A model generated the notes under the pieces. The model had not been told where the DNA came from, did not search any database, and was given only the letters and a program-made list of their open reading frames with translations. Shown here one piece after another: positions 15,196 to 23,497 of a stretch of 64,000 bases of DNA. The stretch's first letter is position 1, and each line of letters starts with the position of its first letter. This DNA comes from Nitrosococcus wardiae (GTDB lineage: Bacteria; Pseudomonadota; Gammaproteobacteria; Nitrosococcales; Nitrosococcaceae): the NCBI RefSeq assembly GCF_004421105.1, contig NZ_CP038033.1:2251659-2315658 (forward strand), written 5' to 3'. Made by a program: the position numbers and the translations under genes.

Positions 15196-18100
15196 TTAAT
15201 GCCAATCCGTGTCGATCCTGACGAGGGTGAAGTCGATAAGACCGTCATTGTAGCCGCTCGGCGAAGTGATATCATGATAGGTGACGCTGCCGAGGTACTT
15301 GGTGGCGGTTTCCAGACTGCTCCAATCTACCGTCACAGTGTCGGAGGCTCCCAGTATTGCGGAGGATGGCGCCGTCACCGTCATATTGCCGGCATCGGCT
15401 GCCCCCAGTGCCCAACTAAAGAGGGTGTAATTGGCATCCGGGCCGTCGGTCTGCCAACCATGGACTACCACCTGGTACATCCCTGGATCAGGGTTCTCAA
15501 GATTGACTTCTTCCGCTGAGGTGGGTGTTCCACTACTTCCAACGAAGTCGGCCGTATCAGGGTCAAACACGTACAGGTCTAGGTCGTCTTGCCCATCGGT
15601 GTCACCGTCGAAGAGGGAAAACCTGGCGTATTTCGTTCCCGCAGGAATATCAACCACATGAACCGTGATGCCGACCCCGGTAGACAGAGCCGTGTTGATG
15701 TCATTCGCGGGATCATCCACCACCGTATCGGCCTGGGTCTCTGCCGGGATCAGTCCGTGGGGGTTGGCTGCAAAGTCACCAGAATAGCCGAAGGTAATCT
15801 CATAACTCAAGGTGCCATCGGTCCCGGTTCCCGAAACTTCATCTGGAGCCGCCAGTACAACGGGTTTAATGGCGATCGGGCTGCGCACATTGTGTACGCT
15901 GTCACTCCATGCCAGGGAACCGAAGGCCCATTCATCCAGGGTTGCACTCGAAGTCGTGGTGAAGGTGACCTCATAGGTACCGGATTCCCCTTCGGCGAGA
16001 GTCAGCGATGAGGGGTTCACTGCGACACTGATTCCCGGCGGTGCATCGACCGACACGTTATAGGTGGCCGCCCCCGGTGTTACGCTAGTGACCGTGCGCG
16101 GGACCGTCTGGACACCGGCCAACTCGGCGATGCCAATGGAGGCCAGGTTTAGATCGCTGGCATCGAACGAGAAACCAAAGCGTTCGAGAACATCACAGGT
16201 GTTTTGGCTTACGCCGGTGGTGGCTCCGCACAAGAAAGCCTGATAATCCCGGAAGCCGGCCTGGTAGAGCCATCCCGGATCGACGGCGGAATTCGGAGCG
16301 ATATGCCCGCTACCCATGTCAAAGGGATCGGCCGGTGTCGCGCCGTCCTCCTTCTTGACATCTTGCGAACCAGTGGTCATGAGGGCCGATTTGATCATGG
16401 CTGGTGTCCAGTCCGGGTGGGCCTGTTTCAGCAATGCACCTACCCCGGCCACATGCGGGCTCGACATGGAAGTGCCGCTGATGGCCAGGAAGAGCTCACC
16501 TGGTGCCCCAAAGTAGGGATTGGGCGTGTTCCCGGCTAGGATGTTGACGCCTGGGGCAGTTACATCGGGCTTGATGATGTCAGGCGCAATCCCATTCGGG
16601 CCGCGCGAGGAGAAGGCTGCCATCCAGGGGGCAGGAATCGTGACCTTCTCGCCACCAGTAATCTGAGCGGTTGCAGTGGGACCAGCACTGTCGATGTAAG
16701 CTTTGGCTGCTAGGCCGTCGGTGTTATTGATATGCACGGTGGGCACAAAGTGGTTATCTGTGATCTGCGCCTCGGTGTCGCTGGTGTTGTAGAGCACCAT
16801 GCCGGCGGCGCCGGCCTCAAAGACGGCCCGGCTTTTGTCCACCCGGGCGATTTCTCCCCGCAGGCAGAGGACGATCTTATCTGCCACCAGGGCTGGATCG
16901 AGCGCATCCGGATGGCAAAGCTCCGATCCGGCGTCTTCGGCATCCACTAAAGGCAGCACATCCGTGCCCCCCGTGAGGGAAGCGCCGAAATACTCTGCAC
17001 CATTCTCTAGCTTCACAGAACCCTCAAAAGTGCGATCCTGGGTGCTGGCTCCCACTGCGGTGATCCACGGGACGGAGGCCGGTCCACTAACGGTATCGGG
17101 ACCCGGACCCGAGTTCCCGGCGGAGGTTGCCACGAACACTCCCGCCTCCGCTGCGAACAGATAGGCTATATCATCGGGGCCGAGCAGGCTAGCTCCGCCG
17201 CCGATCGAGTAGTTGATGACATCCACACCGTCGGCAACGGCATCATCGATGGCCTTTATAATATCCGATACAAAGCAGCCGACATTGTTCCAGCACACTT
17301 TGTAGGCCGCGATGCGGGCGCGGGGAGCAATGCCGCTTACCATGCCTCGGTCGATACCGAAGATCTCAGCCGGGACATTTGCATTGCCGCCCGCCGTGCT
17401 AGCCGTATGGGTGCCATGTCCGTCCCTGTCGCGAGGTGATAGGTAATCCTCCGTGATGACCGTGGCGGCTTCAGCGCCCACTCGATAAAAGCGTGCCCCA
17501 ATAAGCTTATTGTTACAGTCCTCCTGGGAGAACTGCTCGCCGGAAACGCACTCGCCGAACCAGTCCGAGGGCGGCGGGCCGTAGGCGGAATTGCGCTTGC
17601 CGCTTCTCCCGGATGCGTCACTGAGATCCAACTGGTCCGAGAAGCTCGGATGCTCAGGCCAAATACCGGTGTCGATCACGCCGATGATGATGTCCTCCCC
17701 GGCATTACCCCGGCCACCAAGCTGGTCCCAAAGTCCTCTTTCAGTCAAGCCCAGGAACTCCGGCGTGTTATCCGTCTCAATCTGTAGGATTTCCTCAGGA
17801 AAGATCATCTGAACGTTGGGGTGTTTGGCGGTAGCAATAGCCTGTTGCCTCGTAAGAGCGGCTGAATAGCCATTGAAGCTGTAGACGTAATTGTAGAACT
17901 GTTCAACCGCGCCGGTAGCGTTCAGTACCGCTGCCTGTTGATCCCTAAGGTGATTAGTGTACCCGCGTATCGAAGCACTGTGAGGATTTATTTTCTTCCC
18001 CTTAGTCAGCTTTGTAGCTGGAAGATCTTGAATGCCACCGTCGTAGGTAACAACCGGCTCATCGACTAACTGGACGATGTAGGTATTTGTCCCGGTTTTG

Positions 18101-18234
18101 ATCCCGAACGTCTCCGCCAGCGCTTCATCTGGCACACTGACGTCCGGGCGGTTATCCTGGGCAAATCCTGGCATAGTAATGCTCACCACTAAGATGAGCA
18201 CTGCTCCAAGCAAGCTAAAAATTTTTCTCGCCAT
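15196..18234 (-). CDS. Secreted subtilisin-family serine protease (S8) with PA and C-terminal domains, 1012 aa
   Basis: The start is ATG 18234, because AAAGGGAGG (18241-18249) precedes it; a longer frame begins at 18273. Layout: signal peptide (ARKIFSLLGAVLILVV to GFAQ), an I9-type propeptide (about 50-145), then the catalytic domain with Asp in VIDTGIWPEHPSF (about residue 188), His in DGHGTHTAS (about 273) and Ser in GTSMSSPHVAG (about 587). A PA-type insert lies between His and Ser (LCLRGEIARVDKS, GAAGMVLYN). After it come a fibronectin-like region and a PPC-like domain (DDLDLYVFDPD near 910), as in cucumisin-like plant and bacterial subtilases. It probably degrades extracellular proteins. 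All triad residues are intact. It lies 254 bases from the decayed PatG-like protease remnant, on the opposite strand. Confidence 0.93.
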   Translation of the reverse strand: MARKIFSLLGAVLILVVSITMPGFAQDNRPDVSVPDEALAETFGIKTGTNTYIVQLVDEPVVTYDGGIQDLPATKLTKGKKINPHSASIRGYTNHLRDQQAAVLNATGAVEQFYNYVYSFNGYSAALTRQQAIATAKHPNVQMIFPEEILQIETDNTPEFLGLTERGLWDQLGGRGNAGEDIIIGVIDTGIWPEHPSFSDQLDLSDASGRSGKRNSAYGPPPSDWFGECVSGEQFSQEDCNNKLIGARFYRVGAEAATVITEDYLSPRDRDGHGTHTASTAGGNANVPAEIFGIDRGMVSGIAPRARIAAYKVCWNNVGCFVSDIIKAIDDAVADGVDVINYSIGGGASLLGPDDIAYLFAAEAGVFVATSAGNSGPGPDTVSGPASVPWITAVGASTQDRTFEGSVKLENGAEYFGASLTGGTDVLPLVDAEDAGSELCHPDALDPALVADKIVLCLRGEIARVDKSRAVFEAGAAGMVLYNTSDTEAQITDNHFVPTVHINNTDGLAAKAYIDSAGPTATAQITGGEKVTIPAPWMAAFSSRGPNGIAPDIIKPDVTAPGVNILAGNTPNPYFGAPGELFLAISGTSMSSPHVAGVGALLKQAHPDWTPAMIKSALMTTGSQDVKKEDGATPADPFDMGSGHIAPNSAVDPGWLYQAGFRDYQAFLCGATTGVSQNTCDVLERFGFSFDASDLNLASIGIAELAGVQTVPRTVTSVTPGAATYNVSVDAPPGISVAVNPSSLTLAEGESGTYEVTFTTTSSATLDEWAFGSLAWSDSVHNVRSPIAIKPVVLAAPDEVSGTGTDGTLSYEITFGYSGDFAANPHGLIPAETQADTVVDDPANDINTALSTGVGITVHVVDIPAGTKYARFSLFDGDTDGQDDLDLYVFDPDTADFVGSSGTPTSAEEVNLENPDPGMYQVVVHGWQTDGPDANYTLFSWALGAADAGNMTVTAPSSAILGASDTVTVDWSSLETATKYLGSVTYHDITSPSGYNDGLIDFTLVRIDTDWH

Positions 18235-18487
18235 AATAAACCTCCCTTTATTCAAAGCTTGAATGATCTTCATCTTTCATATTTTTTGACAAATTCCGCC
18301 TTGCATTCCTGGTCTGTTATGTCTGTCATGATTGCCCTCTTGCCCCTTCTTAACCGGCCTCCGAGGCAGCTATCTACGTCTAGAAAAGGGGAAGCGACGC
18401 CCATTCCCACAGCAGCAATATGGAGCATCTGCCTAAAATGCTCTTGATAGATTTATAGTTCACCAATCTGGGAATTACCGTTGAATT

Positions 18488-19165
18488 TTGTATGCGGAGG
18501 AGTCTTCTGCCGACCCCCAGCAGCGACTCATGATAAGGTTAAGGGTTGGTAACGATTTGTGTGCTACCCATATCGCCAGCATTATTTTTGGTCAGCACGA
18601 GGGACTTGTAAAAGGGATCGCGCCCATTGCCGCGGTCTCATTGTGCCGGTCTTTAAGGAGGGCAATGATCACGCTATCGCCCTTTGTTCCCAACTCGACC
18701 TAGCCCGTGGCCTCCTGCAAGCCGCACAAAAAGGGGCTCATATCATCAATATCAGCGGTGGCGAACTTTCCCCTTCCGGTACGGCCCATCCTCTCCTGGC
18801 CGATGCGGTCCGGCATTGTGCCGCCCAGGGTATCCTGATGGTTGCTGCCGTCGGCAACGAGGGCTGCGATTGCCTTCATATTCCCGGCGCATTGCCCACG
18901 GTATTGGCGGTAGTGGCGATGAATGCCCAAGGCAAGCCGCTTCCCTTAAGTAACTGGGGTCAAAATTATCAATCCAGATGACCCTAAGCAGCTGCTGGCT
19001 TATCTTGAAGAGAGCCCTTGGAATGCGGCGGCCATTCTCTGGACCCTCAATCTAGATGCGACCCCCATTTATGAGATACAGGGACAAGGAGCTTTTGCCA
19101 GTGATGGTGGGGCCGGTGCGCTCCTGGTTTGTGCGGTAACCTCCTTAAGCGAAGAGGCACTAAAG
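18488..19165 (+). pseudogene. Decayed PatG-like subtilase (cyanobactin-type maturation protease) remnant
   Basis: Three pieces are readable. Frame A (from GTG/ATG near 18488) includes ATHIASIIFGQHEGLVKGIAP, the region after the catalytic His, though GHGTH is degraded to LCATH. Near 18622 one base is missing, and the frame continues as HCRGLIVPVFKEGN, GAHIINISGGELSPSG, GILMVAAVGNEG, LPLSNWG to TGA 18979. From 18968 a third frame reads INPDDPKQLLAYLEE, AAAILWTLNLDATPIYEIQ, the conserved C-terminal PatG domain. The catalytic Ser segment and much of the C-terminal region are deleted. It is therefore inactive. The PatG assignment rests on recall of the NP(x)DPxxLLAYL and WTLNLDATPIY motifs. Confidence 0.7.
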
Positions 19166-19540
19166 ATGAGACTTCCAACCCAGCCAGCGGGAATTCTCCC
19201 CGCTGCATTTGCTCGGGGTTGTGCCCGGGCAGCCAGGCTTGTACCTCCAGGCGTAGACCCGGAATGTTATAGGGATTGCTACCGACCGTGCCTTGAGGAC
19301 TGTTTACAAGATCCAGCACTGGGCAGGCATAGCGTCTGTGTTCCGCTTTGCAGACAAGAATGCACTGCAGTATGCACTCCACAGCCATTACCCCCGGAAG
19401 GGTGCATTGACATTCATTATGTTCCCCAGTGCTATCGCCCCAATCCTTTTACTGAGTGTTGTACCACGCGCCATGAGGTCAGGTGCACAGAGTGTCATTC
19501 AATCTTTACGCCTGCCTCTGGGGCGAGCCACTTTTTTTAG
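19166..19540 (+). CDS. Cys-rich small peptide with MRLPTQ start, possible RiPP-like precursor
   Basis: 124 residues from ATG 19166, preceded by GAAGAGG. The N-terminus MRLPTQPAGILPAAF is followed from about residue 30 by a Cys-dense body: GVDPECYRDCYRPCLEDC, SVCVPLCRQECTAVC, GCIDIHYVPQC, ECCTTR, RCTEC; 15 Cys in all. No membrane signal. It lies immediately after, and in frame with, the PatG-like remnant, and shares its first residues and ribosome-site region with the next small gene. I infer a leader plus a core or scaffold. A structural Cys-rich or metal-binding protein is the alternative. Whether it is still expressed is unclear. Confidence 0.55.
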   Translation: MRLPTQPAGILPAAFARGCARAARLVPPGVDPECYRDCYRPCLEDCLQDPALGRHSVCVPLCRQECTAVCTPQPLPPEGCIDIHYVPQCYRPNPFTECCTTRHEVRCTECHSIFTPASGASHFF

Positions 19541-19626
19541 AATGGACGGCATGCTTATCAAGCGAGGGGGGTATGTCAACGCATGATTCTCGTATATGCA
19601 ACGCCCTATTGAAGAGGTATGGGGAG

Positions 19627-19932
19627 ATGAGACTTCCCAAACAATCGGCAGGGACCCAATTTACTAAATTTTTAACATTTAGTCAGGATGGTATTATCCC
19701 TACTCAAGTGGCAGCTCTACAATGGCATTCCGCTCCACAAACTGTTAGAAGCTTCAGACAAACTCTGCCCACGTGTAGAGCGGAGGGTGGTCGATCAGTT
19801 ATTGTGATGGAACCGTGCGGCAGCGCTCCCAAGGGGATTCCACCGCCAATGTGCCCAACCGCTAGAGTAGAGTGTGATTATGTATGCAGATGGCCGAGTG
19901 GTGCGGAAGGGCGAACAATAATTTTGTTATGA
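19627..19932 (+). CDS. Second small peptide with MRLPKQ start, possible paralogous precursor
   Basis: 101 residues from ATG 19627. The DNA around the start repeats that of the gene at 19166: GAAGAGG, 8-9 bases, ATGAGACTTCC. The protein begins MRLPKQSAGTQFTKFLTF, then DGIIPTQ (compare GVDPEC in the first peptide), and has 5 Cys near its end (PTCRAEGG, MEPCG, MCPTARVECDYVC). The last residues look less protein-like, so the 3' end may be frame-altered. Earlier in-frame starts exist (19483), but the conserved start region favours 19627. Confidence 0.45.
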   Translation: MRLPKQSAGTQFTKFLTFSQDGIIPTQVAALQWHSAPQTVRSFRQTLPTCRAEGGRSVIVMEPCGSAPKGIPPPMCPTARVECDYVCRWPSGAEGRTIILL

Positions 19933-20236
19933 ATATCCTTTCCGTAATAGATTGCATTTTTTGGGTAAATTGGTATGACTTATCTCCCATCAGTGAAAGA
20001 CACCATCAGTATAGCATTGTGGCTATACTGATGGTGATGACCTGGAGAATGGGCACCCTCAACGCGAGGAGGGTAGACGAAATTTGGCTACGCTGTCCCT
20101 AGAGAGGCCTGCCCGGTTCAGCCAAATAGCCAATCTGATTAAGGCTGATCGGCCTGGAACAGGTCCATGAGCCAGAGTTAATGCATGAAAACTCTGGCCC
20201 TAAGCGGCAGCCGTGAATTGGCGGGAAAGCGCCATT
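19933..20236. other. Intergenic region with two hairpins
   Basis: It contains the perfect 15-bp stem at 20001-20036 and a second inverted repeat, GCCAGAGTT 20171-20179 with AACTCTGGC 20190-20198. No gene is recognised. Confidence 0.5.
20001..20036. repeat. Perfect 15-bp hairpin
   Basis: CACCATCAGTATAGC (20001-20015) pairs with GCTATACTGATGGTG (20022-20036) across ATTGTG. There is no T-run, so it is not a simple intrinsic terminator. It lies 68 bases after the second small peptide gene. Confidence 0.85.
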
Positions 20237-20755
20237 TTAGAAACACAATTCTCCGGAAAACTCCATATCAATTGCTAGGCTACAGAATAAGGTTCCTTCG
20301 ATGGTGATGGAACCGCCCGTTACTCCATCGAATCGACCCGTTCCGGTGCCAAGCACGGGCTGCGATACTTCCAAAAAAGAGAAGCTCTGGAGGCCATGCC
20401 CACAGTCTTCTGGTTCGCTCGTTGGATAGCCACTTGTGTCCCACACCAATTGGGAATGAACTGGAAATTCATAGCCCACATCATCGTCGCACACTATGGT
20501 GTGATCAAAGTTCAGAGGCCCGATATCATCGGGGTCATTAGGATTCTGATTCTTTCCGTCTCCTCTCAACCCGCACTTGAATTTTTCTTTACCGAAAATG
20601 ATATGTGCAATTCCAAGCGTGCTTCCGGGACCAAGTGCATTATTAAAAAATTTTCCTTTTATTGGAATGCAGTCTCCAGCAGCTGTCGCCGGGCCCGCTA
20701 GCCCAATACTAAGTAAAACAGCACCAAAAGATGCAAGCCCATACTTTCTGTTCAT
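20237..20755 (-). CDS. Secreted hypothetical protein, 172 aa
   Basis: The gene reads from ATG 20755. A clear Sec signal peptide (NRKYGLASFGAVLLSIGLAG, cleavage after ATAA) is followed by a mature domain with Cys at GDCIPIK, FKCGLRGDG, IVCDDDVGYEF, EDCGHGLQ, LFCSLAID and GELCF. These six Cys could form three disulfides. A GTGTGRFDGVTGGSITIEG stretch resembles the barrel repeats of allene-oxide-cyclase-like or similar secreted beta-barrels. I do not recognise the family. It probably has its own promoter; its neighbours are fragments. Confidence 0.7.
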   Translation of the reverse strand: MNRKYGLASFGAVLLSIGLAGPATAAGDCIPIKGKFFNNALGPGSTLGIAHIIFGKEKFKCGLRGDGKNQNPNDPDDIGPLNFDHTIVCDDDVGYEFPVHSQLVWDTSGYPTSEPEDCGHGLQSFSFLEVSQPVLGTGTGRFDGVTGGSITIEGTLFCSLAIDMEFSGELCF

Positions 20756-20875
20756 TGAATCCTCTCACCTAGTCCAATGAAAAGGAATAGTCCAGCAAAT
20801 GCTGTACCTGTACGATTACGATTCGCAACGCTAGGATATAGGTGAATATTTCCTAAGTAAACTTAAAGTGAGCTG

Positions 20876-21067
20876 CTAATTGACAGTCCTCCAGAGCACT
20901 GCCAGTTTGAATAGATTATTGAGCAGATATACGAAAGCCGTGAGCGCCACCGCCACAGTAACCGGAAAGAAAATCGCGACTACCGGCATAAGCAGGGTTC
21001 CCAGTCCAAAGCCAGAGAACAACGTTAGTAGTGAGGCGAGAAAGGCGGCGATAATAATAGCCGTCAT
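20876..21067 (-). pseudogene. N-terminal stub of a TauE/SafE (TSUP) sulfite exporter-like permease
   Basis: 63 codons from ATG 21067: AAFLASLLTLFSGFGLGTLL then MPVVAIFFPVTVAVALTAFV and LNNLFKLAVLWR, the first two helices of TSUP permeases, which are about 250 residues. The frame stops at 20876 and nothing recognisable follows, so the remaining six or so helices are lost. It lies downstream of selO on the same strand. Confidence 0.75.
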
Positions 21068-21113
21068 AATAACGTCATGGCACTTAAGTACCTATCCGCT
21101 GGTATATAGGTTA

Positions 21114-22595
21114 TCAAGTACCACAAAAAGTTTGGGACACACGTTCTTTCGGCGCAGGAGGGTTTTTGAATTCAGTGTATTTCTCTTTATCTTTATAGGG
21201 CTCAGACAGCACATCCAGCAGTTCGTGTAACTTTGAGAAGTCAGTGTTCTGTGCTGCAGCGTTGAGCGCTGCTTCTACACGATGATTACGGGGGATGACC
21301 ACCGGGTTAGCCGCATCCATGAGGCACAGGGAGGATGGGAACGGTTTGGTGTTACGCTCCAACCGCTGTTGCCATCTATTATGCCAATGTTTGAATTCTT
21401 GATCCTGGTAGTGTGGCTCTTCGGGAAAATGCTTATCCATCAGGTCACGAAATGTATTGGTATAATCCGCATGGCTGCGCTGCATCCATTGCAGAAGCCT
21501 GTTGATGAATTCCATATCTTCTTTTTCTTCACCGAACAGCCCCAGCTTGCGACGCATCATTGCCAGCCATTCCTGCTGAAATAATACCTTAAATGATTGG
21601 ATGGTTTCCTCTGCCATTGCGGCAGCTTTCTCCATATTTTCATGCAGTAGCGGAAGGATAGCTTCGGCAAACCGTGCTAAGTTCCACTGCGCGATACGGG
21701 GCTGATTGGCATAGGCATAACGCCCCATATGGTCGATGGAGCTGAACACGGTGCTGGGATCATAGCTATCCATGAATGCACAGGGGCCATAGTCAATGGT
21801 CTGACAGGAAATGGCCATATTGTCCGTGTTCATCACGCCGTGAATAAACCCTACTCGCAGCCATTCGGTGATAAGTTTTATCTGGCAAGCCATGACGGCC
21901 TTGAGCAGATCAAGATAGGGAGTATCAGAGTCTATTATTTCCGGATAATGGCGCTGGATAGTATACTCAGCAAGTTGCTTCAGGCCTGCTGTATCTTCTT
22001 GTGCGGCCAGATATTCAAATGTGCCCACACGCAAATGACTGGATGCGACGCGTGTCAGAATCGCTCCTTGCAGTACCGTTTCCCGGTAAACAGGTTCGCC
22101 GGTGGTGGCTACTGCCAGACTACGGGTGGTAGGGGTGCCTAGCGCATGCATGGCTTCGCTGATGAGATACTCTCGCAGCATCGGACCTAGTGCGGCACGC
22201 CCATCACCGCGCCGGGCATAGGGTGTTTGGCCCGAGCCTTTGAACTGAATATCCACCCGTTTGCCGTCTGGAGTGAGATGCTCGCCGATTAAATGGGCCC
22301 GCCCATCGCCCAAGTAGGTAAAATGGCCAAACTGATGCCCCGCATAGGCCTGTGCCAAGGGTTCTGCACCTTCTGGAAGCTGATTGCCTGAAAAAAGCTG
22401 CGCTAATTCATCCTCAGAGGTGGCTTTGAAATTTAATCCTAGTTCTTCTGCCAGGGCATCATTGACAATGACAAGGCGTGGTTCACGCACAGGAACAGGA
22501 TGTAGCTTCGTGTAAAAGTGGCCAGGCAGCTGCGCATAGGTGTTATCAAAATGCCAACCGATATCTTGATGCTTCATGACTGTGGGTGATGGCAT
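21114..22595 (-). CDS. selO: Protein adenylyltransferase SelO (YdiU family)
   Basis: SelO is a pseudokinase-fold enzyme that moves AMP from ATP onto Ser, Thr or Tyr of target proteins, acting in redox stress. Motifs seen: QAYAGHQFGHFTYLGDGRA, KGSGQTPYARRGDGRAALGP, GVMNTDNMAISCQTIDYGP (catalytic-loop Asn/Asp and metal-binding Asp), and a C-terminal FCGT with the Cys that replaces selenocysteine of some homologues. The start at ATG 22595 has GGAG just upstream; the frame extends 6 codons further without a good site. The length of 493 residues is normal for the family. Confidence 0.93.
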   Translation of the reverse strand: MPSPTVMKHQDIGWHFDNTYAQLPGHFYTKLHPVPVREPRLVIVNDALAEELGLNFKATSEDELAQLFSGNQLPEGAEPLAQAYAGHQFGHFTYLGDGRAHLIGEHLTPDGKRVDIQFKGSGQTPYARRGDGRAALGPMLREYLISEAMHALGTPTTRSLAVATTGEPVYRETVLQGAILTRVASSHLRVGTFEYLAAQEDTAGLKQLAEYTIQRHYPEIIDSDTPYLDLLKAVMACQIKLITEWLRVGFIHGVMNTDNMAISCQTIDYGPCAFMDSYDPSTVFSSIDHMGRYAYANQPRIAQWNLARFAEAILPLLHENMEKAAAMAEETIQSFKVLFQQEWLAMMRRKLGLFGEEKEDMEFINRLLQWMQRSHADYTNTFRDLMDKHFPEEPHYQDQEFKHWHNRWQQRLERNTKPFPSSLCLMDAANPVVIPRNHRVEAALNAAAQNTDFSKLHELLDVLSEPYKDKEKYTEFKNPPAPKERVSQTFCGT

Positions 22596-22867
22596 GGGTC
22601 TCCAAATCTTCAATCGTTACTGATTCTCCTCGATTAGTTCATTCTAACCCATCAAAAACGTCAGTTCGACATAAGCCAAGGGTTATTCCCGTTGTGCCTG
22701 GAGGGGGTATGGAATCAAGACTAACGCATGAAGAATAAAAGAGATGGCGTTGTCTACCAGCGCTTGCACACGGGCCCAGGAGAATGGGGTAAGAAAGGTA
22801 TGATGGCATCAGTCGAACGTTCCAGCACGAATTGACAGGCCACTGAGGGGTTTCCAATGTCCGACCC

Positions 22868-23280
22868 TCACTGCCACCCCATCATGGCGATGATCCCATT
22901 GAGCACTAGCGACAGCACGGTGGCGGCCAGGCCTAGGGGCACCAGGGCGATGAAGGCCATCAGCAGCTTGCGCCCGTCCCCCCAAGCCGTGCGCCGCGCG
23001 ATGAGTATCTCCAGGCCAGGGGGGCCAATAGCATCAACACGAACCAGCCCACGAAGTTGAGCAGGGGGATTCCGTAATAGATTTCCCCCGGCACGAACCA
23101 CACCCAATAGCCGACGGCCACGGCGATGGGATCGATAAACAAATCCAGCCCAACTGCGATCACGCCGGTAACCCAGGGCGCCTGCCACTTCAATCGAGGC
23201 GCACTCAGCAGGTCTTCATTGGCGCGGGCTAGTATCCCTTCGGTGAGGAGCAGGCAGATCCCGCACACCGCCATCCAGCG
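22868..23280 (-). pseudogene. Frameshifted fragment of a CruF/DUF422 carotenoid-biosynthesis-type membrane protein
   Basis: Reading from 23280, one frame gives AVCGICLLLTEGILARANED, then LDLFIDPIAVAVGYWVWFV, GEIYYGIPLLNFVGWFVLML and APLAW. A one-base change near 23010 moves the sequence to another frame: LEILIARRTAWGDGRKLL, LSLVLNGIIAMMGWQ to the stop at 22868. The DPxAVxxGxW and YYGIPLxNFxGW motifs are those of DUF422 proteins (carotenoid hydratase CruF and relatives). The 5' part is missing, abutting an amidohydrolase fragment on the other strand. Confidence 0.65.
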
Positions 23281-23281
23281 G

Positions 23282-23490
23282 GAAATGGCCCGGGCGGCGG
23301 TGGAGGCGGGTGCGGATATTCTGGTCCATAGCATTGAGGATAAGGCGGTTGAGCCCGCGCTGATTCAACGTCTGAAGGCGTGCCACATCCCCTACATCAC
23401 CACCTTCATGGTCCACGAAGGCTACCGGGAAGTTTTGGGACAGGAGGTTGAACTTTCCCCCATTGAGCAACGTAGGGGCGATCCCCAAAA
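23282..23490 (+). pseudogene. Fragment of an imidazolonepropionase-like amidohydrolase gene
   Basis: About 65 codons in one frame: EMARAAVEAGADILVHSIED, KAVEPALIQRLKACHIPYIT, FMVHEGYREVLGQEVELSP. The AGADILVHSxxD and HxIPYITT patterns match the metal-dependent amidohydrolase family, including the metal-binding His of the LVHS strand. Both ends are missing. It starts where the DUF422 fragment starts on the opposite strand and runs into the 3' end of the SDR gene, so this is a rearrangement junction. Confidence 0.6.
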
Positions 23491-23497
23491 GCCTCGC

